Shown here: one piece after another, positions 16,024 to 23,443 of the stretch
Layout: each line of letters opens with the position of its first letter
Position numbering within the stretch: position 1 is the stretch's first letter
Assembly (NCBI GenBank): GCA_028280455.1
Contig: JANQLT010000125.1
Span: 1 to 52,418, forward strand
From: Kiloniellales bacterium
Lineage (GTDB): Bacteria > Pseudomonadota > Alphaproteobacteria > Kiloniellales > JAKSDN01
DNA: 52,418 nucleotides
Direction of reading: 5' to 3'
Program-made: the position numbers and the translations under genes
Notes under the pieces: model-generated
Database searches by the model: none
Told to the model about the DNA's origin: nothing
Seen by the model: the letters and a program-made list of their open reading frames with translations, nothing else

Positions 16024-16770
16024 ATGGCCGAGACTCTCGCCGCCGGCCTGCGAATCGAGCGCGCGCCGCCGCGGCTCACCTTGACCCTGGCCCGGCCGGA
16101 GAGCGCCAACGCCCTCGCGCCGGCCCTGGTCGAGGCGCTGATCGAGGCCCTCTCGGACCTGACCGACATCCGGCTCTGCGTGCTGCGCGGCGAGGGCAAG
16201 CACTTCTGCGCCGGCTTCGATCTTTCCGACATCGAGGCGGTGAGCGACGGCGACCTGCTCTGGCGCTTCCTGCGGATCGAGACCCTGCTGCAACGCCTGC
16301 ACCACGCGCCCTGCCCGGTCCTCGTGCTGGCCCAGGGCCAGGTGGTCGGCGCCGGCGCCGATCTCTTCGCGGCCGCCTGGCGGCGCGTGGCGGCACCGGG
16401 CGCCAAGTTCCGCCTGCCCGGCTGGAACTTCGAGCTGGCCCTCGGCACCCGACGCCTGGCGCGGCTGATCGGCCCGGCGGCGGCGCGCGACCTGCTGATC
16501 GACACCAAGGTGCTCGAGGCCGAGGCGGCCCTGGCCTGCGGCCTGGCCAGCGACCTGGCCGCGCCGGAGGACTGGCCCGCCCTGATCGAGGAGTCCGCGC
16601 AGCGGGCGAGCGCCCTGCCCGCCCGGGCGCTGCAGGACATGCTCGGCCTGACGACGACGGACAGCCGCGAGGCGGACATCGCCGCGATCGTCGCCAGCGC
16701 CGGCCGCCCCGGCCTGAAGCAGCGGATCCTGGCCTACCGCGACAAGGTCATGGCCAAGCGCGCCAAGTAG
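16024..16770 (+). CDS. Enoyl-CoA hydratase/isomerase (crotonase-fold) protein with atypical active site
   Basis: A crotonase-fold protein of 248 residues. The first oxyanion-hole region is GEGKHFCAGFDLSDIE, and the second is GQVVGAGADLFAAAW. In typical hydratases the segment after the second strand reads PE followed by a glycine-rich loop with two catalytic glutamates. Here it reads FRLPGWNFELALGTRRL, so the first glutamate is replaced by glycine and only one acidic residue is nearby. Hydratase activity is therefore doubtful, and a thioesterase, isomerase or decarboxylase function is equally possible. It ends the operon of oxidase, SDR and CoA-transferase and would act on the resulting CoA thioester. 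Confidence 0.8.
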   Translation: MAETLAAGLRIERAPPRLTLTLARPESANALAPALVEALIEALSDLTDIRLCVLRGEGKHFCAGFDLSDIEAVSDGDLLWRFLRIETLLQRLHHAPCPVLVLAQGQVVGAGADLFAAAWRRVAAPGAKFRLPGWNFELALGTRRLARLIGPAAARDLLIDTKVLEAEAALACGLASDLAAPEDWPALIEESAQRASALPARALQDMLGLTTTDSREADIAAIVASAGRPGLKQRILAYRDKVMAKRAK

Positions 16771-16886
16771 ACCTGAGCGGCCCGATCCGTCGGCCGGACC
16801 CGGGACAGCCGCTTCCGCCCGCTTGGCCCGACGCCCCGCCCCACTAGCCCGTGCGCGTGATCTGCTATAGAATAAGGAATTCCGTC

Positions 16887-16928
16887 CTGACTGGGCCCCC
16901 CTGACTGGCCCCCCCTGACTGGACCTAG
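16887..16928. repeat. Three tandem copies of a 14-bp repeat
   Basis: CTGACTGGGCCCCC, CTGACTGGCCCCCC and CTGACTGGACCTAG follow each other directly at 16887, 16901 and 16915. They lie 48 bp before the small HTH-like gene and just after an AT-rich patch TATAGAATAAGG (16865-16876) that could be its -10 region. Spaced 14 bp apart, the repeats could be stacked protein-binding sites or simply replication slippage. Confidence 0.6.
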
Positions 16929-16975
16929 GGGCCTGGGACCGAGTGGGACTCTCGTGATCGCGATGCCGTCGATCC

Positions 16976-17479
16976 ATGATGGACGAAGCCGCCGCTGCTG
17001 AACGGGTGCGCGAAGAGCTGAGACGGCTGCTGAAAGCGCGCGGCGTCACGAAAGTCGCGGTTTCTCTCGCCATTCCGATGAATAAGCACTACGTGCAGCA
17101 GTTCTTGCGCGCCGGCGTGCCCTACACGCTGTCCCCCGACAAGTCGGAGAAGATCGCCGACATCCTCGACTGCGACCCCAAGCTGCTCGACGTTCGCTAT
17201 TGGCGGGATCCCGAGCAGTACGAACGCGGGCGCGTCGAGCGCTCGAAGCTGTTCCTGGAGGGCGGGCAGCAGACCTATTTCGACGGCGAGCTGCTGGCGA
17301 GCTGCACGAGAGGCTTCGAAGAGGCTTTGGAACGCCTAGGGCTACAGGCCACACCGACGATCCGCGCGCACGTCATCCCGCGGCTCTACCAGTACATGAG
17401 CGCGACCAACGTGCCTCTGAACGATGAGGTCTTCGAGCTGATCGCCTCCTTGGTGGCCAAGAAGAAAGAACCGGTGTGA
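16976..17479 (+). CDS. Small protein with a predicted helix-turn-helix (XRE-like) N-terminus
   Basis: A protein of 167 residues, not recognised as a named family. Residues 8-65 look like a lambda-repressor-type helical domain: REELRRLLKARGVTKVAVS, a short turn, NKHYVQQFLRAG, and SEKIADILDCDPKLL. The second half (KLFLEGGQQTYF onward) is helical and ends in lysines, and may be for dimerisation. Two in-frame ATGs (16976, 16979) are possible starts. The gene stands alone behind a triple 14-bp repeat, which might be its own operator. DNA binding is inference from the helix pattern. Confidence 0.6.
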   Translation: MMDEAAAAERVREELRRLLKARGVTKVAVSLAIPMNKHYVQQFLRAGVPYTLSPDKSEKIADILDCDPKLLDVRYWRDPEQYERGRVERSKLFLEGGQQTYFDGELLASCTRGFEEALERLGLQATPTIRAHVIPRLYQYMSATNVPLNDEVFELIASLVAKKKEPV

Positions 17480-17561
17480 CAAGTTCTCGGCCGACGCAAG
17501 AAACCCAAAGCGGAAAGTTGCGAGGGCCGTACAATCCCATGAGTGAAAGGCGGAGCCGGTC

Positions 17562-17693
17562 GCTAGAGCGTTTTCCGCTCACGCGGAATCACGGCACCGG
17601 CCCGCTCCCCCTCCCGGCCAGCCACAGGATACTGGCGTTGGGTGGCCGGGAGGGGGAGCGGGCCGGTGCCGTCCGATCGGAAAACGCTCTAGC
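17562..17693. repeat. Nested long inverted repeat, 132 bp (palindromic element)
   Basis: An outer perfect 16-bp pair, GCTAGAGCGTTTTCCG (17562-17577) and its complement (17678-17693), encloses an inner perfect 30-bp pair (17591-17620 and 17643-17672) around a 22-nt loop. The two stems are separated by short unpaired stretches of 13 and 5 nt. It fills most of the otherwise empty 341-bp gap between 17480 and 17820. No protein is encoded. It looks like a miniature palindromic repeat of the kind scattered through alphaproteobacterial genomes, and may also act as a bidirectional terminator. Confidence 0.75.
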
Positions 17694-17820
17694 CAGCAAC
17701 CTTGCGCTGACCTCGTCGGGCTTTGCATGTCCTGGAGCGATAGCCATGTGGCGTGACAGGCGAGATCCCTTACGCCTACTATGAGCTACGAGTGGTAGCA
17801 ATCATCTTACGGCTGGTATC

Positions 17821-18072
17821 ATGTCGGACGCGCTCAAGATAAGAAACGAGTTGGAGCACTGGCTGTCCCAGCTCCACCGAGTTCCCCGCCCCGATGCGGT
17901 CGATTCGATCAGGAAGACCGTCGCGGCCCTCAAGCTGCAGATTCTTGTCGACAGCTACATGGAAGACCAATACGGCACGAGGGATCTTTCCAAGCTGGAC
18001 GACGACCAGCTCCATCAGGTACTTGTTCACGTACGCACCTTGGCGGCCTTGTACGAAGGCCGGGAACCTTGA
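17821..18072 (+). CDS. Hypothetical small protein, 83 aa
   Basis: A short protein of 83 residues of no family I recognise. It is mostly helical and charged: LKIRNELEHWLSQL, SIRKTVAALKLQILVDSYME, KLDDDQLHQVLVHVRTLAAL. It has no signal peptide or membrane span. It sits 20 bp ahead of the PAS-like gene on the same strand, so the two could be cotranscribed. The codon pattern and amphipathic helices support coding. Confidence 0.55.
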   Translation: MSDALKIRNELEHWLSQLHRVPRPDAVDSIRKTVAALKLQILVDSYMEDQYGTRDLSKLDDDQLHQVLVHVRTLAALYEGREP

Positions 18073-18092
18073 CGGTTGCGTGCTAGGGAACG

Positions 18093-18935
18093 ATGCAGAT
18101 CTCGAAGCAGGAATGGGCCGCTGCTCCAGCGGCGCCGCGCCGGGCGAACCTGATCAAGGACATCATCGCGGCAAGAAGCTGCGCGGCGATCGAGCGAGGC
18201 GAGGTCATAGAGCACCGCGACGCCGCCGGCACGCTCTGCTTGCGATTCGATCTGCATCTCTTGGATGAGTCCTGGCGCAACCTCGCCCTGGACCGTCTCT
18301 GCGCCCATGCGGGCGTCGCCAAGCTGATCTTTCGCTATCAGAAGGCCTGGACGGCCGCCGCTCGTTCGAACGGCCGCGATGCGGCGGATCTGCTGGAGCG
18401 GCTTCTGGCCCATCGCGCGGTCACCCGCGTTCCTCTGACCCAGCATGTCTATCGCGACCCGACGCCGCCCGCGGACGCCAACCCCATGCTGAGGGCGAGC
18501 TGGAAGCTCTGGGAACGCACGCGCGGCCTGATCTCGGATGGCGCCGCGGGCCTCGCCAGGCTGCTCCCCTTCATGCAGATCTCCGTTCCGAACCAGCACG
18601 GCGAACGGCCCCGCTTCGTCCATATCGGCGGCCGCACGACCTGCGCCGTGCTCTGGCGGGACTGGTCGGCGCGCGAGGGACTGGCATCCTGTTCCATTCC
18701 GGATGAGAAGCTCGAGGTGCTCGTCAGCCAGGCCTACTCACGGGTCCTCGAGACCGGCGATCCGCAGTTCGACGACATCATCGCGCCGATCGCGCGCGCC
18801 GATGGCGAGTATGCTTGGCTGCCCTACCGCCGGCTGATTCTGCCCTGCCGACTTGCCAACGATCGGCCGGCTTTCAACTGCGCTACGCACTTTTTATCCG
18901 GGCCTGAAGCTGCCATTCCAACGGTCGCGCCGTGA
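18093..18935 (+). CDS. Hypothetical protein with a PAS_5-like C-terminal part
   Basis: A protein of 280 residues, unrecognised in its N-terminal half (helical, ending near residue 90). From about residue 125 it resembles the PAS_5-type domain seen in many alphaproteobacterial one-domain proteins. It has a WERTRGLISDGAAGLARLLPFMQI start, a middle beta region (RFVHIGGRTTCAVLWRDW) and the closing signature EYAWLPYRRLILPC. PAS_5 proteins are presumed sensors without known ligand. Its 3' end overlaps the 3' end of the convergent gene at 18883 by 53 bp. The domain assignment is tentative. Confidence 0.6.
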   Translation: MQISKQEWAAAPAAPRRANLIKDIIAARSCAAIERGEVIEHRDAAGTLCLRFDLHLLDESWRNLALDRLCAHAGVAKLIFRYQKAWTAAARSNGRDAADLLERLLAHRAVTRVPLTQHVYRDPTPPADANPMLRASWKLWERTRGLISDGAAGLARLLPFMQISVPNQHGERPRFVHIGGRTTCAVLWRDWSAREGLASCSIPDEKLEVLVSQAYSRVLETGDPQFDDIIAPIARADGEYAWLPYRRLILPCRLANDRPAFNCATHFLSGPEAAIPTVAP

Positions 18936-19620
18936 GGTAGATCAGGTCGTCGCGCGTCATCCAGACGATGCTCTCGTCGGCCTCGACTCCCTGCGGCGCC
19001 TTGATCCAGCCGGCGCAGAAGCGCTGGGTGTGGGCATAGCCTTCTCTGATCGTGAAGCCCTGTCGCACAAAGCGGTAGTCGACCAGGCCATAGACATAGT
19101 CAGGCTCCCACTTGCTGAGCGCCAGGCCGAGCGCGACATGGGCTAGAGGGCCGGAGATGCCCTTGAGCGGCAGGTTCCGATCGATGTACATGTCGCCGTG
19201 GTAGACCACCGTGCCGGTGATCTCTTCGGCTATCGGCGAGGTCGTTCCGTCCCAGCGCACGCCCTGCTGTCGTTGCTCGTAGAGCCGCCGATAGCGCCGC
19301 CGCCAGTGTTCGGCCAACGTCATGCCGTCGAGCCGGTCGACGCGCATGGCCTGAACGTGAACCGTCGAGCCCTGCTCGTCGATGGCGCGCAGCCAGAAGC
19401 CGTCGCGTGGCGTGATCTCGAAGAAACGCGAACTGAAGAACTCCGAGGCCTGGCCCTTGCCGGGCAAGCTCGCACAGAGCTCCTCGAAAGCCACGAAATC
19501 GGACGAACAGAGGATCTTGAGGCCTAGATCCGCCAACTGTCGGTCGATGCCGGAGACGAAGCGGGCCACAGTCAGCGGACAGGGAACTGCATTCACCACA
19601 TGCGCCACCCCAGGCTTCAC
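18883..19620 (-). CDS. Hypothetical protein, 245 aa
   Basis: A cytosolic-looking protein of 245 residues, not recognised. It has alternating helices and strands, including DGFWLRAIDEQGSTVHVQAMR, a basic stretch EHWRRRYRRLYEQRQ, GPLAHVALGLALSKWEPDYVY and a C-terminal WMTRDDLIYLTARPLEW. The start is uncertain: the GTG at 19620 has no evident ribosome site, and no in-frame ATG exists near it. It is convergent with, and overlaps, the PAS-like gene. A 265-bp AT-rich gap precedes it. Confidence 0.6.
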   Translation of the reverse strand: MKPGVAHVVNAVPCPLTVARFVSGIDRQLADLGLKILCSSDFVAFEELCASLPGKGQASEFFSSRFFEITPRDGFWLRAIDEQGSTVHVQAMRVDRLDGMTLAEHWRRRYRRLYEQRQQGVRWDGTTSPIAEEITGTVVYHGDMYIDRNLPLKGISGPLAHVALGLALSKWEPDYVYGLVDYRFVRQGFTIREGYAHTQRFCAGWIKAPQGVEADESIVWMTRDDLIYLTARPLEWQLQARIKSA

Positions 19621-19885
19621 GCTGCGTGTCGTTGACCGTTGAATTTACGGACTTCACCCAAGGGTAACAGCGCCGAACTTACTTCCTGGCGGCTGATTCT
19701 GACTGATTGGAAAGAAAATTCTTTTTCCTGAAGACGAAAAAACTTACTCTAGCGTGTAAGTTGCCGTGGCTTGATCTTCCGGGCCCTTCCGGAAGGACAA
19801 GAGCCAGCAGCGAGCTCGACGACGGGCGGGGGGCGATGACCGCGGTCCAGCAGATGCCATCGTTCGACCTTTGCGAACAAGCGCC
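19621..19885. other. AT-rich intergenic region with small inverted repeats
   Basis: This is an unusually AT-rich gap for the chromosome. AACTTAC (19741-19747) and GTAAGTT (19756-19762) form an inverted pair with an 8-nt spacer, and another AACTTAC lies near 19676. CTTCCGG / CCGGAAG (around 19776-19795) forms a short hairpin. These may be promoter and operator parts for the minus-strand gene ending at 18883 or for the small plus-strand gene at 19886. No convincing protein is seen inside it. Confidence 0.35.
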
Positions 19886-20071
19886 ATGCTCATGACCGAG
19901 CCCCCGATCGGTGACAGTGAGCTCGAGGCCTCGTTGCACGAGAGCTTGGCGCAGCGCCTGCGTGCGGTTGCCGAGAGCTACGAGGAGATCGCCGAGCTCC
20001 ACCGCCTCCTGGCCGAGCACCACGAAAGGCGAGGCCGGGCCGGCGCGGCACGGCGAGACCCGGAAGCCTGA
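19886..20071 (+). CDS. Hypothetical small helical protein, about 61 aa
   Basis: A short frame (start ATG 19886 or 19892) encoding a strongly helical, charged peptide: SELEASLHESLAQRLRAVAE, SYEEIAELHRLLAEHHERRG. Third positions are G/C-rich as in neighbouring genes, and the heptad-like leucine pattern suggests a coiled coil. There is no clear ribosome site and I recognise no family. It could be a regulator-sized adaptor or spurious. Confidence 0.4.
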   Translation: MLMTEPPIGDSELEASLHESLAQRLRAVAESYEEIAELHRLLAEHHERRGRAGAARRDPEA

Positions 20072-20240
20072 TCACCAGCGCCGGCCCCCCTGATGCCGCC
20101 GTCGCCGGCAAGCGGGCCATGCGCCCGCCGCCTGCCCTGAAGGACGCATTCGCCGCGCGACCGCGATAGTCTCGCGTGACGGCCCCGGCATGGCCCCAGG
20201 ACGGCCTCGGGATGGTCAAGGACAGCGAGGGGAGCGGGAC

Positions 20241-21650
20241 GTGACGCGGGACATCTGGCAGTGGGGTGCAGCGGAAACGGCGGCGGCGATCCGCCGCGGC
20301 GACATCACTTGCCTTCAGGCGGTCGAGGCGGCCGTCGAGCGCCTCCGCTCGGTCAACCAGTCGGTCAACGCCGTGACCCTCGACCTGTCCGAGCGGGCGC
20401 TCGAGCAGGCCCGGGAGGCCGATCGCGTCGTCGCCGCCGGCCTCGCCCTGGGCCCGCTGCACGGCGTCCCCGTGACCATCAAGGAGAACGTCGACCAGAA
20501 GGGCCTGCCCAACCCCAACGGCGTGCCGGCCTTCGCCGAGCTGATCGCGACGGAGGACTCGCCCGTCGCAGCGAACCTCCTGAAGGCCGGCGCGATCCCG
20601 ATCGGGCGGACCAACACGCCGGAGTTCAGCCTGCGCTGGTTCACCGACAACCCGCTGCGCGGCCTGACGCACAATCCCTGGAAGCGCGGCGTGACGCCCG
20701 GCGGCTCCTCCGGCGGCGCGGCCGCGGCCGTGGCCTTCGGCATCGGCGACATCGGCCATGGTAACGACCTCGGCGGGTCGCTGCGCTATCCCGCCTACGT
20801 CTGCGGCCTGGCGACCATCCGGCCGACGCTCGGCCGGGTGCCGGCCTTCAACCCCAGCGCGCCGGCGGAGCGGCCCCTCGGGCTGCAGCTCATGAGCGTG
20901 CAAGGGCCGATCGCCCGCGAGGTCGGCGACGTCCGGCTCGCCCTCGAGGCCATGGCGGCGCGCGACCCGCGCGATCCCTGGTGGATGCCGGCGCCCCTCG
21001 AAGGGCCCGGACGGGGCGAGAAGATCCGCGTCGCGGTGACCAAGGAGGCGGCCGGCATCGCCTGCGACCCGGCCGTCGGCCAGGCCATCGACAGCGCCGC
21101 CGACCACCTGAGCCGCGCCGGCTACGCCGTCGAGGCCGTCGACCCGCCCCTGGTGCCGGAGATCGCCGCCTGCTGGCGCGGGATTCTCGGCACCGAGATC
21201 CGCCTGACCTTGGCAAGCGCGATCCGCGAGCACGGCTCGCCGGCCATCAAGGCCGTCTGCGACGGCTTCCTGGCCAGTCACGAGCCCTTGGACCTGGAGG
21301 GCTACCTGGCCGCCCTGGCGGAGCGGGCCCGCCTGCTGCGCGCCTGGAGCGTCTTCATGGAGCGCTATCCCCTGGTCCTGGCCCCGGTCTCGCAAGTGCC
21401 GCCCTACGCCCAGGCCGAGGACCAGCAGGGCCCCGCGCGCCTGCGCGCCATCCTCGACGAGCAGGCCATGCTCTATGCCGTCAACCTCCTCGGCCTGCCG
21501 GCGGCGGCGGTGCCGACCGGCCTGCACGAGGACGTCCCGCTCGGCGTGCAGGTCATCGGCCAGCGCTACCGCGAGGACCTCTGCCTCGATGCCGCCCAAG
21601 CCATCGAAAACGCCGTCGGCGTGCTGGCGCAGCAGCTCTGGGCGCGCTAG
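20241..21650 (+). CDS. Amidase signature family enzyme
   Basis: An amidase of 469 residues with the catalytic Ser-cisSer-Lys triad visible: the lysine in VTIKENVDQKG, and the serines in TPGGSSGGAAAAVAFG and GNDLGGSLRYPA. I chose the GTG at 20241 because GAGGGGAG (20227-20234) is well placed before it. The ATG at 20190 has no ribosome site and would add residues unlike the family. Amidases hydrolyse small amides or act in tRNA amidation; this one stands alone, without gatB or gatC partners, so a catabolic or biosynthetic amide hydrolase is more likely. It is the last chromosomal gene before the tRNA-Lys island. Confidence 0.88.
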   Translation: MTRDIWQWGAAETAAAIRRGDITCLQAVEAAVERLRSVNQSVNAVTLDLSERALEQAREADRVVAAGLALGPLHGVPVTIKENVDQKGLPNPNGVPAFAELIATEDSPVAANLLKAGAIPIGRTNTPEFSLRWFTDNPLRGLTHNPWKRGVTPGGSSGGAAAAVAFGIGDIGHGNDLGGSLRYPAYVCGLATIRPTLGRVPAFNPSAPAERPLGLQLMSVQGPIAREVGDVRLALEAMAARDPRDPWWMPAPLEGPGRGEKIRVAVTKEAAGIACDPAVGQAIDSAADHLSRAGYAVEAVDPPLVPEIAACWRGILGTEIRLTLASAIREHGSPAIKAVCDGFLASHEPLDLEGYLAALAERARLLRAWSVFMERYPLVLAPVSQVPPYAQAEDQQGPARLRAILDEQAMLYAVNLLGLPAAAVPTGLHEDVPLGVQVIGQRYREDLCLDAAQAIENAVGVLAQQLWAR

Positions 21651-21812
21651 CCGCGGCGACTATTGGCGTCTGTCGGAACGGCGCGGGTTATCGCGTGATG
21701 GAAGGAATGATGGAGCTGGGGAGGAAAGTTCGAATCAGTCCGCCTACGGCTCTATCGCCTTCGTATGTTGGTCTACCAGGGTGGCCTGCCACCCGAAGCT
21801 GGAGGGGTAAGG

Positions 21813-21830
21813 TGGTGGGCGCACAAGGAC
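21813..21830. repeat. attL: 18-bp copy of the tRNA-Lys 3' end
   Basis: TGGTGGGCGCACAAGGAC is identical to 38230-38247. It is preceded by ordinary chromosome (21651-21812, no gene) after the amidase. It carries only the final 18 nt of the tRNA, so the working tRNA remains at the right end. Confidence 0.88.
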
Positions 21831-22037
21831 CCCATCCACCCAGGCTTCAGATACCCGCAAATCAACCACTTACGGGAGTGAGTGTACCACCGTTTGTACC
21901 ACCCATGTGGACAGCTGCACCCGGAAATCTCGGCATTCAAGCGCAGGGCACCCGGGTGCAACACCACACCGAGCTACGAAAACAGATTCGACCAGAGTTG
22001 TCGGTTCGGGATCCCGTTCGGCGCGCCCAATTGGCTG
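21831..22037. other. Left arm of the island with paired TGTACCACC sites
   Basis: No gene is seen here. Two direct copies of TGTACCACC (21883-21891 and 21895-21903), 3 bp apart, lie 52 bp inside attL. The same pair, with a 4-bp spacer and the same orientation, lies at 38146-38167 inside attR. In tyrosine-recombinase elements such paired repeats near both ends are arm-type integrase binding sites. Confidence 0.6.
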
Positions 22038-22370
22038 CTAGCTCACCCAGTCTGCGGGTACGATGCAGGCCAGTGACTCTGAGCGTCCGTCGCTGGTGAA
22101 TATGACTCGAATTGCCGCAGCTCTGGAGACTGATGCGCTGTAGTTCTCCATGACGAGTTCGACCTCCATGGCCTGGACAATGTTCGTGCGCTGCTCCAGC
22201 GCCGCAAGTTCTCCATACGCGGTCGATCCACGTGCCGACTCTTTCAAATCGCTGATGCAAAAATCGAGTATGTCCTGATCACTCTTTGAACATCCGAACA
22301 GAAAGGACAATGACGCGACAAAAACGAACCCCAAGAAGCATCGATTCAATAAATGAAAATCAATACACAT
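22038..22370 (-). CDS. Putative lipoprotein, 110 aa
   Basis: A short protein with a hydrophobic N-terminal segment (CFLGFVFVASLSFLFGC) ending in a lipobox-like LFGC, followed by a charged region and a second half with VQAMEVELVMENYSAS. The ATG at 22370 best fits a signal peptide; a longer start at 22409 is possible. It is not recognised as a family. Its base composition is lower in GC than the chromosome, as in other island ends, and it is the first island gene on the left. An envelope location is inferred from the lipobox. Confidence 0.5.
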   Translation of the reverse strand: MCIDFHLLNRCFLGFVFVASLSFLFGCSKSDQDILDFCISDLKESARGSTAYGELAALEQRTNIVQAMEVELVMENYSASVSRAAAIRVIFTSDGRSESLACIVPADWVS

Positions 22371-22691
22371 GTGCCAATACTCTACTGTACTTGAATTAAT
22401 GAGAACCATACTACCATATTATACAAATAAAAGCAAGAAGATTTTTTGGAGAGATGCTCGCGTCTCTTCCTTGCCGTATGTGTTTCGTCGACGAGTGTTT
22501 AGGCTGACAAGCAAGCTGGTTGAACGCTGGCTCAATGACCCAATTCTGCCGAGAAATTTTTCTGTTCTCCCTGAGTGCATTCTCACTCCAATCAGATTCT
22601 AGTCCCTTTTCCAACTAGGCCCGGCGCTACTTGGTGGCGTCAACAGCGAGATGAACAATCACTGCCAGTTCCAACGAGCGTGGGCACGAGA
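22371..22691. other. AT-rich island segment without a convincing gene
   Basis: The composition is strikingly low in GC (for example around 22380-22450). Short frames exist on both strands but none has a ribosome site or a protein-like pattern. It probably contains the promoter of the upstream minus-strand lipoprotein gene. Nothing else is recognised. Confidence 0.35.
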
Positions 22692-22985
22692 TTACTGGAT
22701 CAAGCCCCACGAATCGGATGGCTCGGAGGCTCGAAGAGGTCGTTGTTGCCGAGTGCAAGCCTGTCGCCGGTACGTTGAACCGCTCGGTAACCTCTTCACG
22801 CTGCCACCGGGATCGACGAAGACCAGCCCAAAGGGGGATGGATTCTCATCTACCACAACCCATGTAAGACCATGCACAGCCGGGCCGAACCCGTTGCTCT
22901 TGCCCGTCACCGTCTCAAACCGCACGCCGAGTAGCACCGATTCCCTAAATAGGAATGCGGTCGCTTCGCGGGCGCCCGTTTCCAT
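22692..22985 (-). CDS. Possible hypothetical protein (low confidence)
   Basis: A minus-strand frame of 97 residues from an ATG at 22985, with protein-like composition in FRESVLLGVRFETVTG and HGLTWVVVDENPSPFG. The frame remains open upstream to 23300, but that part overlaps the better-supported plus-strand gene at 23054. No family is recognised. It could be a decayed remnant or a chance frame. Confidence 0.25.
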   Translation of the reverse strand: METGAREATAFLFRESVLLGVRFETVTGKSNGFGPAVHGLTWVVVDENPSPFGLVFVDPGGSVKRLPSGSTYRRQACTRQQRPLRASEPSDSWGLIQ

Positions 22986-23053
22986 CGAACTGACCACCGG
23001 GGCTTCAGGGCTCCCGGTGGTCTCATTGGGGACGGCTTCGATGGATACGGACG

Positions 23054-23443
23054 ATGGCAACGGCAGAGTCAATTCCGGGACGGCGATCCCGAAGTGCGGT
23101 AGGTCAAAGACGCACGAGTCGGATCTACCAGTTCCGCGATTTGGATCCGGAGACAGACATCCGGATCGGCGAACTTTCGCTGACCTTGGGCGTGCCCAGA
23201 GGTCGCGTGGTCGATGAAGCGATCCGGATCCTGTACCAGCGGATTTGTGCCCAAGTAGCCGAAGATCCCTCCGGCTATTGTCATACAATAACGAAGGCAT
23301 TTCGTGGCATGGATCCTGCCACGTTCATGTCGCTCATCCAGGGCAAAGCCCAGTCCAGTTCGGATAACCCAAAGCTGATCGAGCTGGAGCAGCGCCTGGC
23401 CGACCGTCGCCGTCAGCGCGACGAGCTCATGGGCCGGACTTGA
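23054..23443 (+). CDS. Small protein coupled to the HUH-type gene, possible ribbon-helix-helix regulator
   Basis: A protein of 129 residues. After a basic N-terminus (GRRSRSAVGQRRTSR) it has the pattern IRIGELSLTLGVPRGRVVDEAIRILYQ, a strand-helix-helix arrangement like ribbon-helix-helix or copy-control proteins. The tail is a charged helix (LIELEQRLADRRRQRDEL). Its stop overlaps the start of the next gene (TTGA), so the two are translationally coupled. A role as auxiliary factor or copy regulator for the neighbouring Rep-like protein is inference. I do not recognise a family. Confidence 0.6.
   Translation: MATAESIPGRRSRSAVGQRRTSRIYQFRDLDPETDIRIGELSLTLGVPRGRVVDEAIRILYQRICAQVAEDPSGYCHTITKAFRGMDPATFMSLIQGKAQSSSDNPKLIELEQRLADRRRQRDELMGRT

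Noticed and set aside
19707-19895. Short plus-strand frame in the AT-rich gap
   Set aside because: Basic and low-complexity start, no family pattern, no ribosome site.
22651-23217. Plus-strand open frame before the small coupled gene
   Set aside because: Disordered composition, no ribosome site and overlap with two better candidates.
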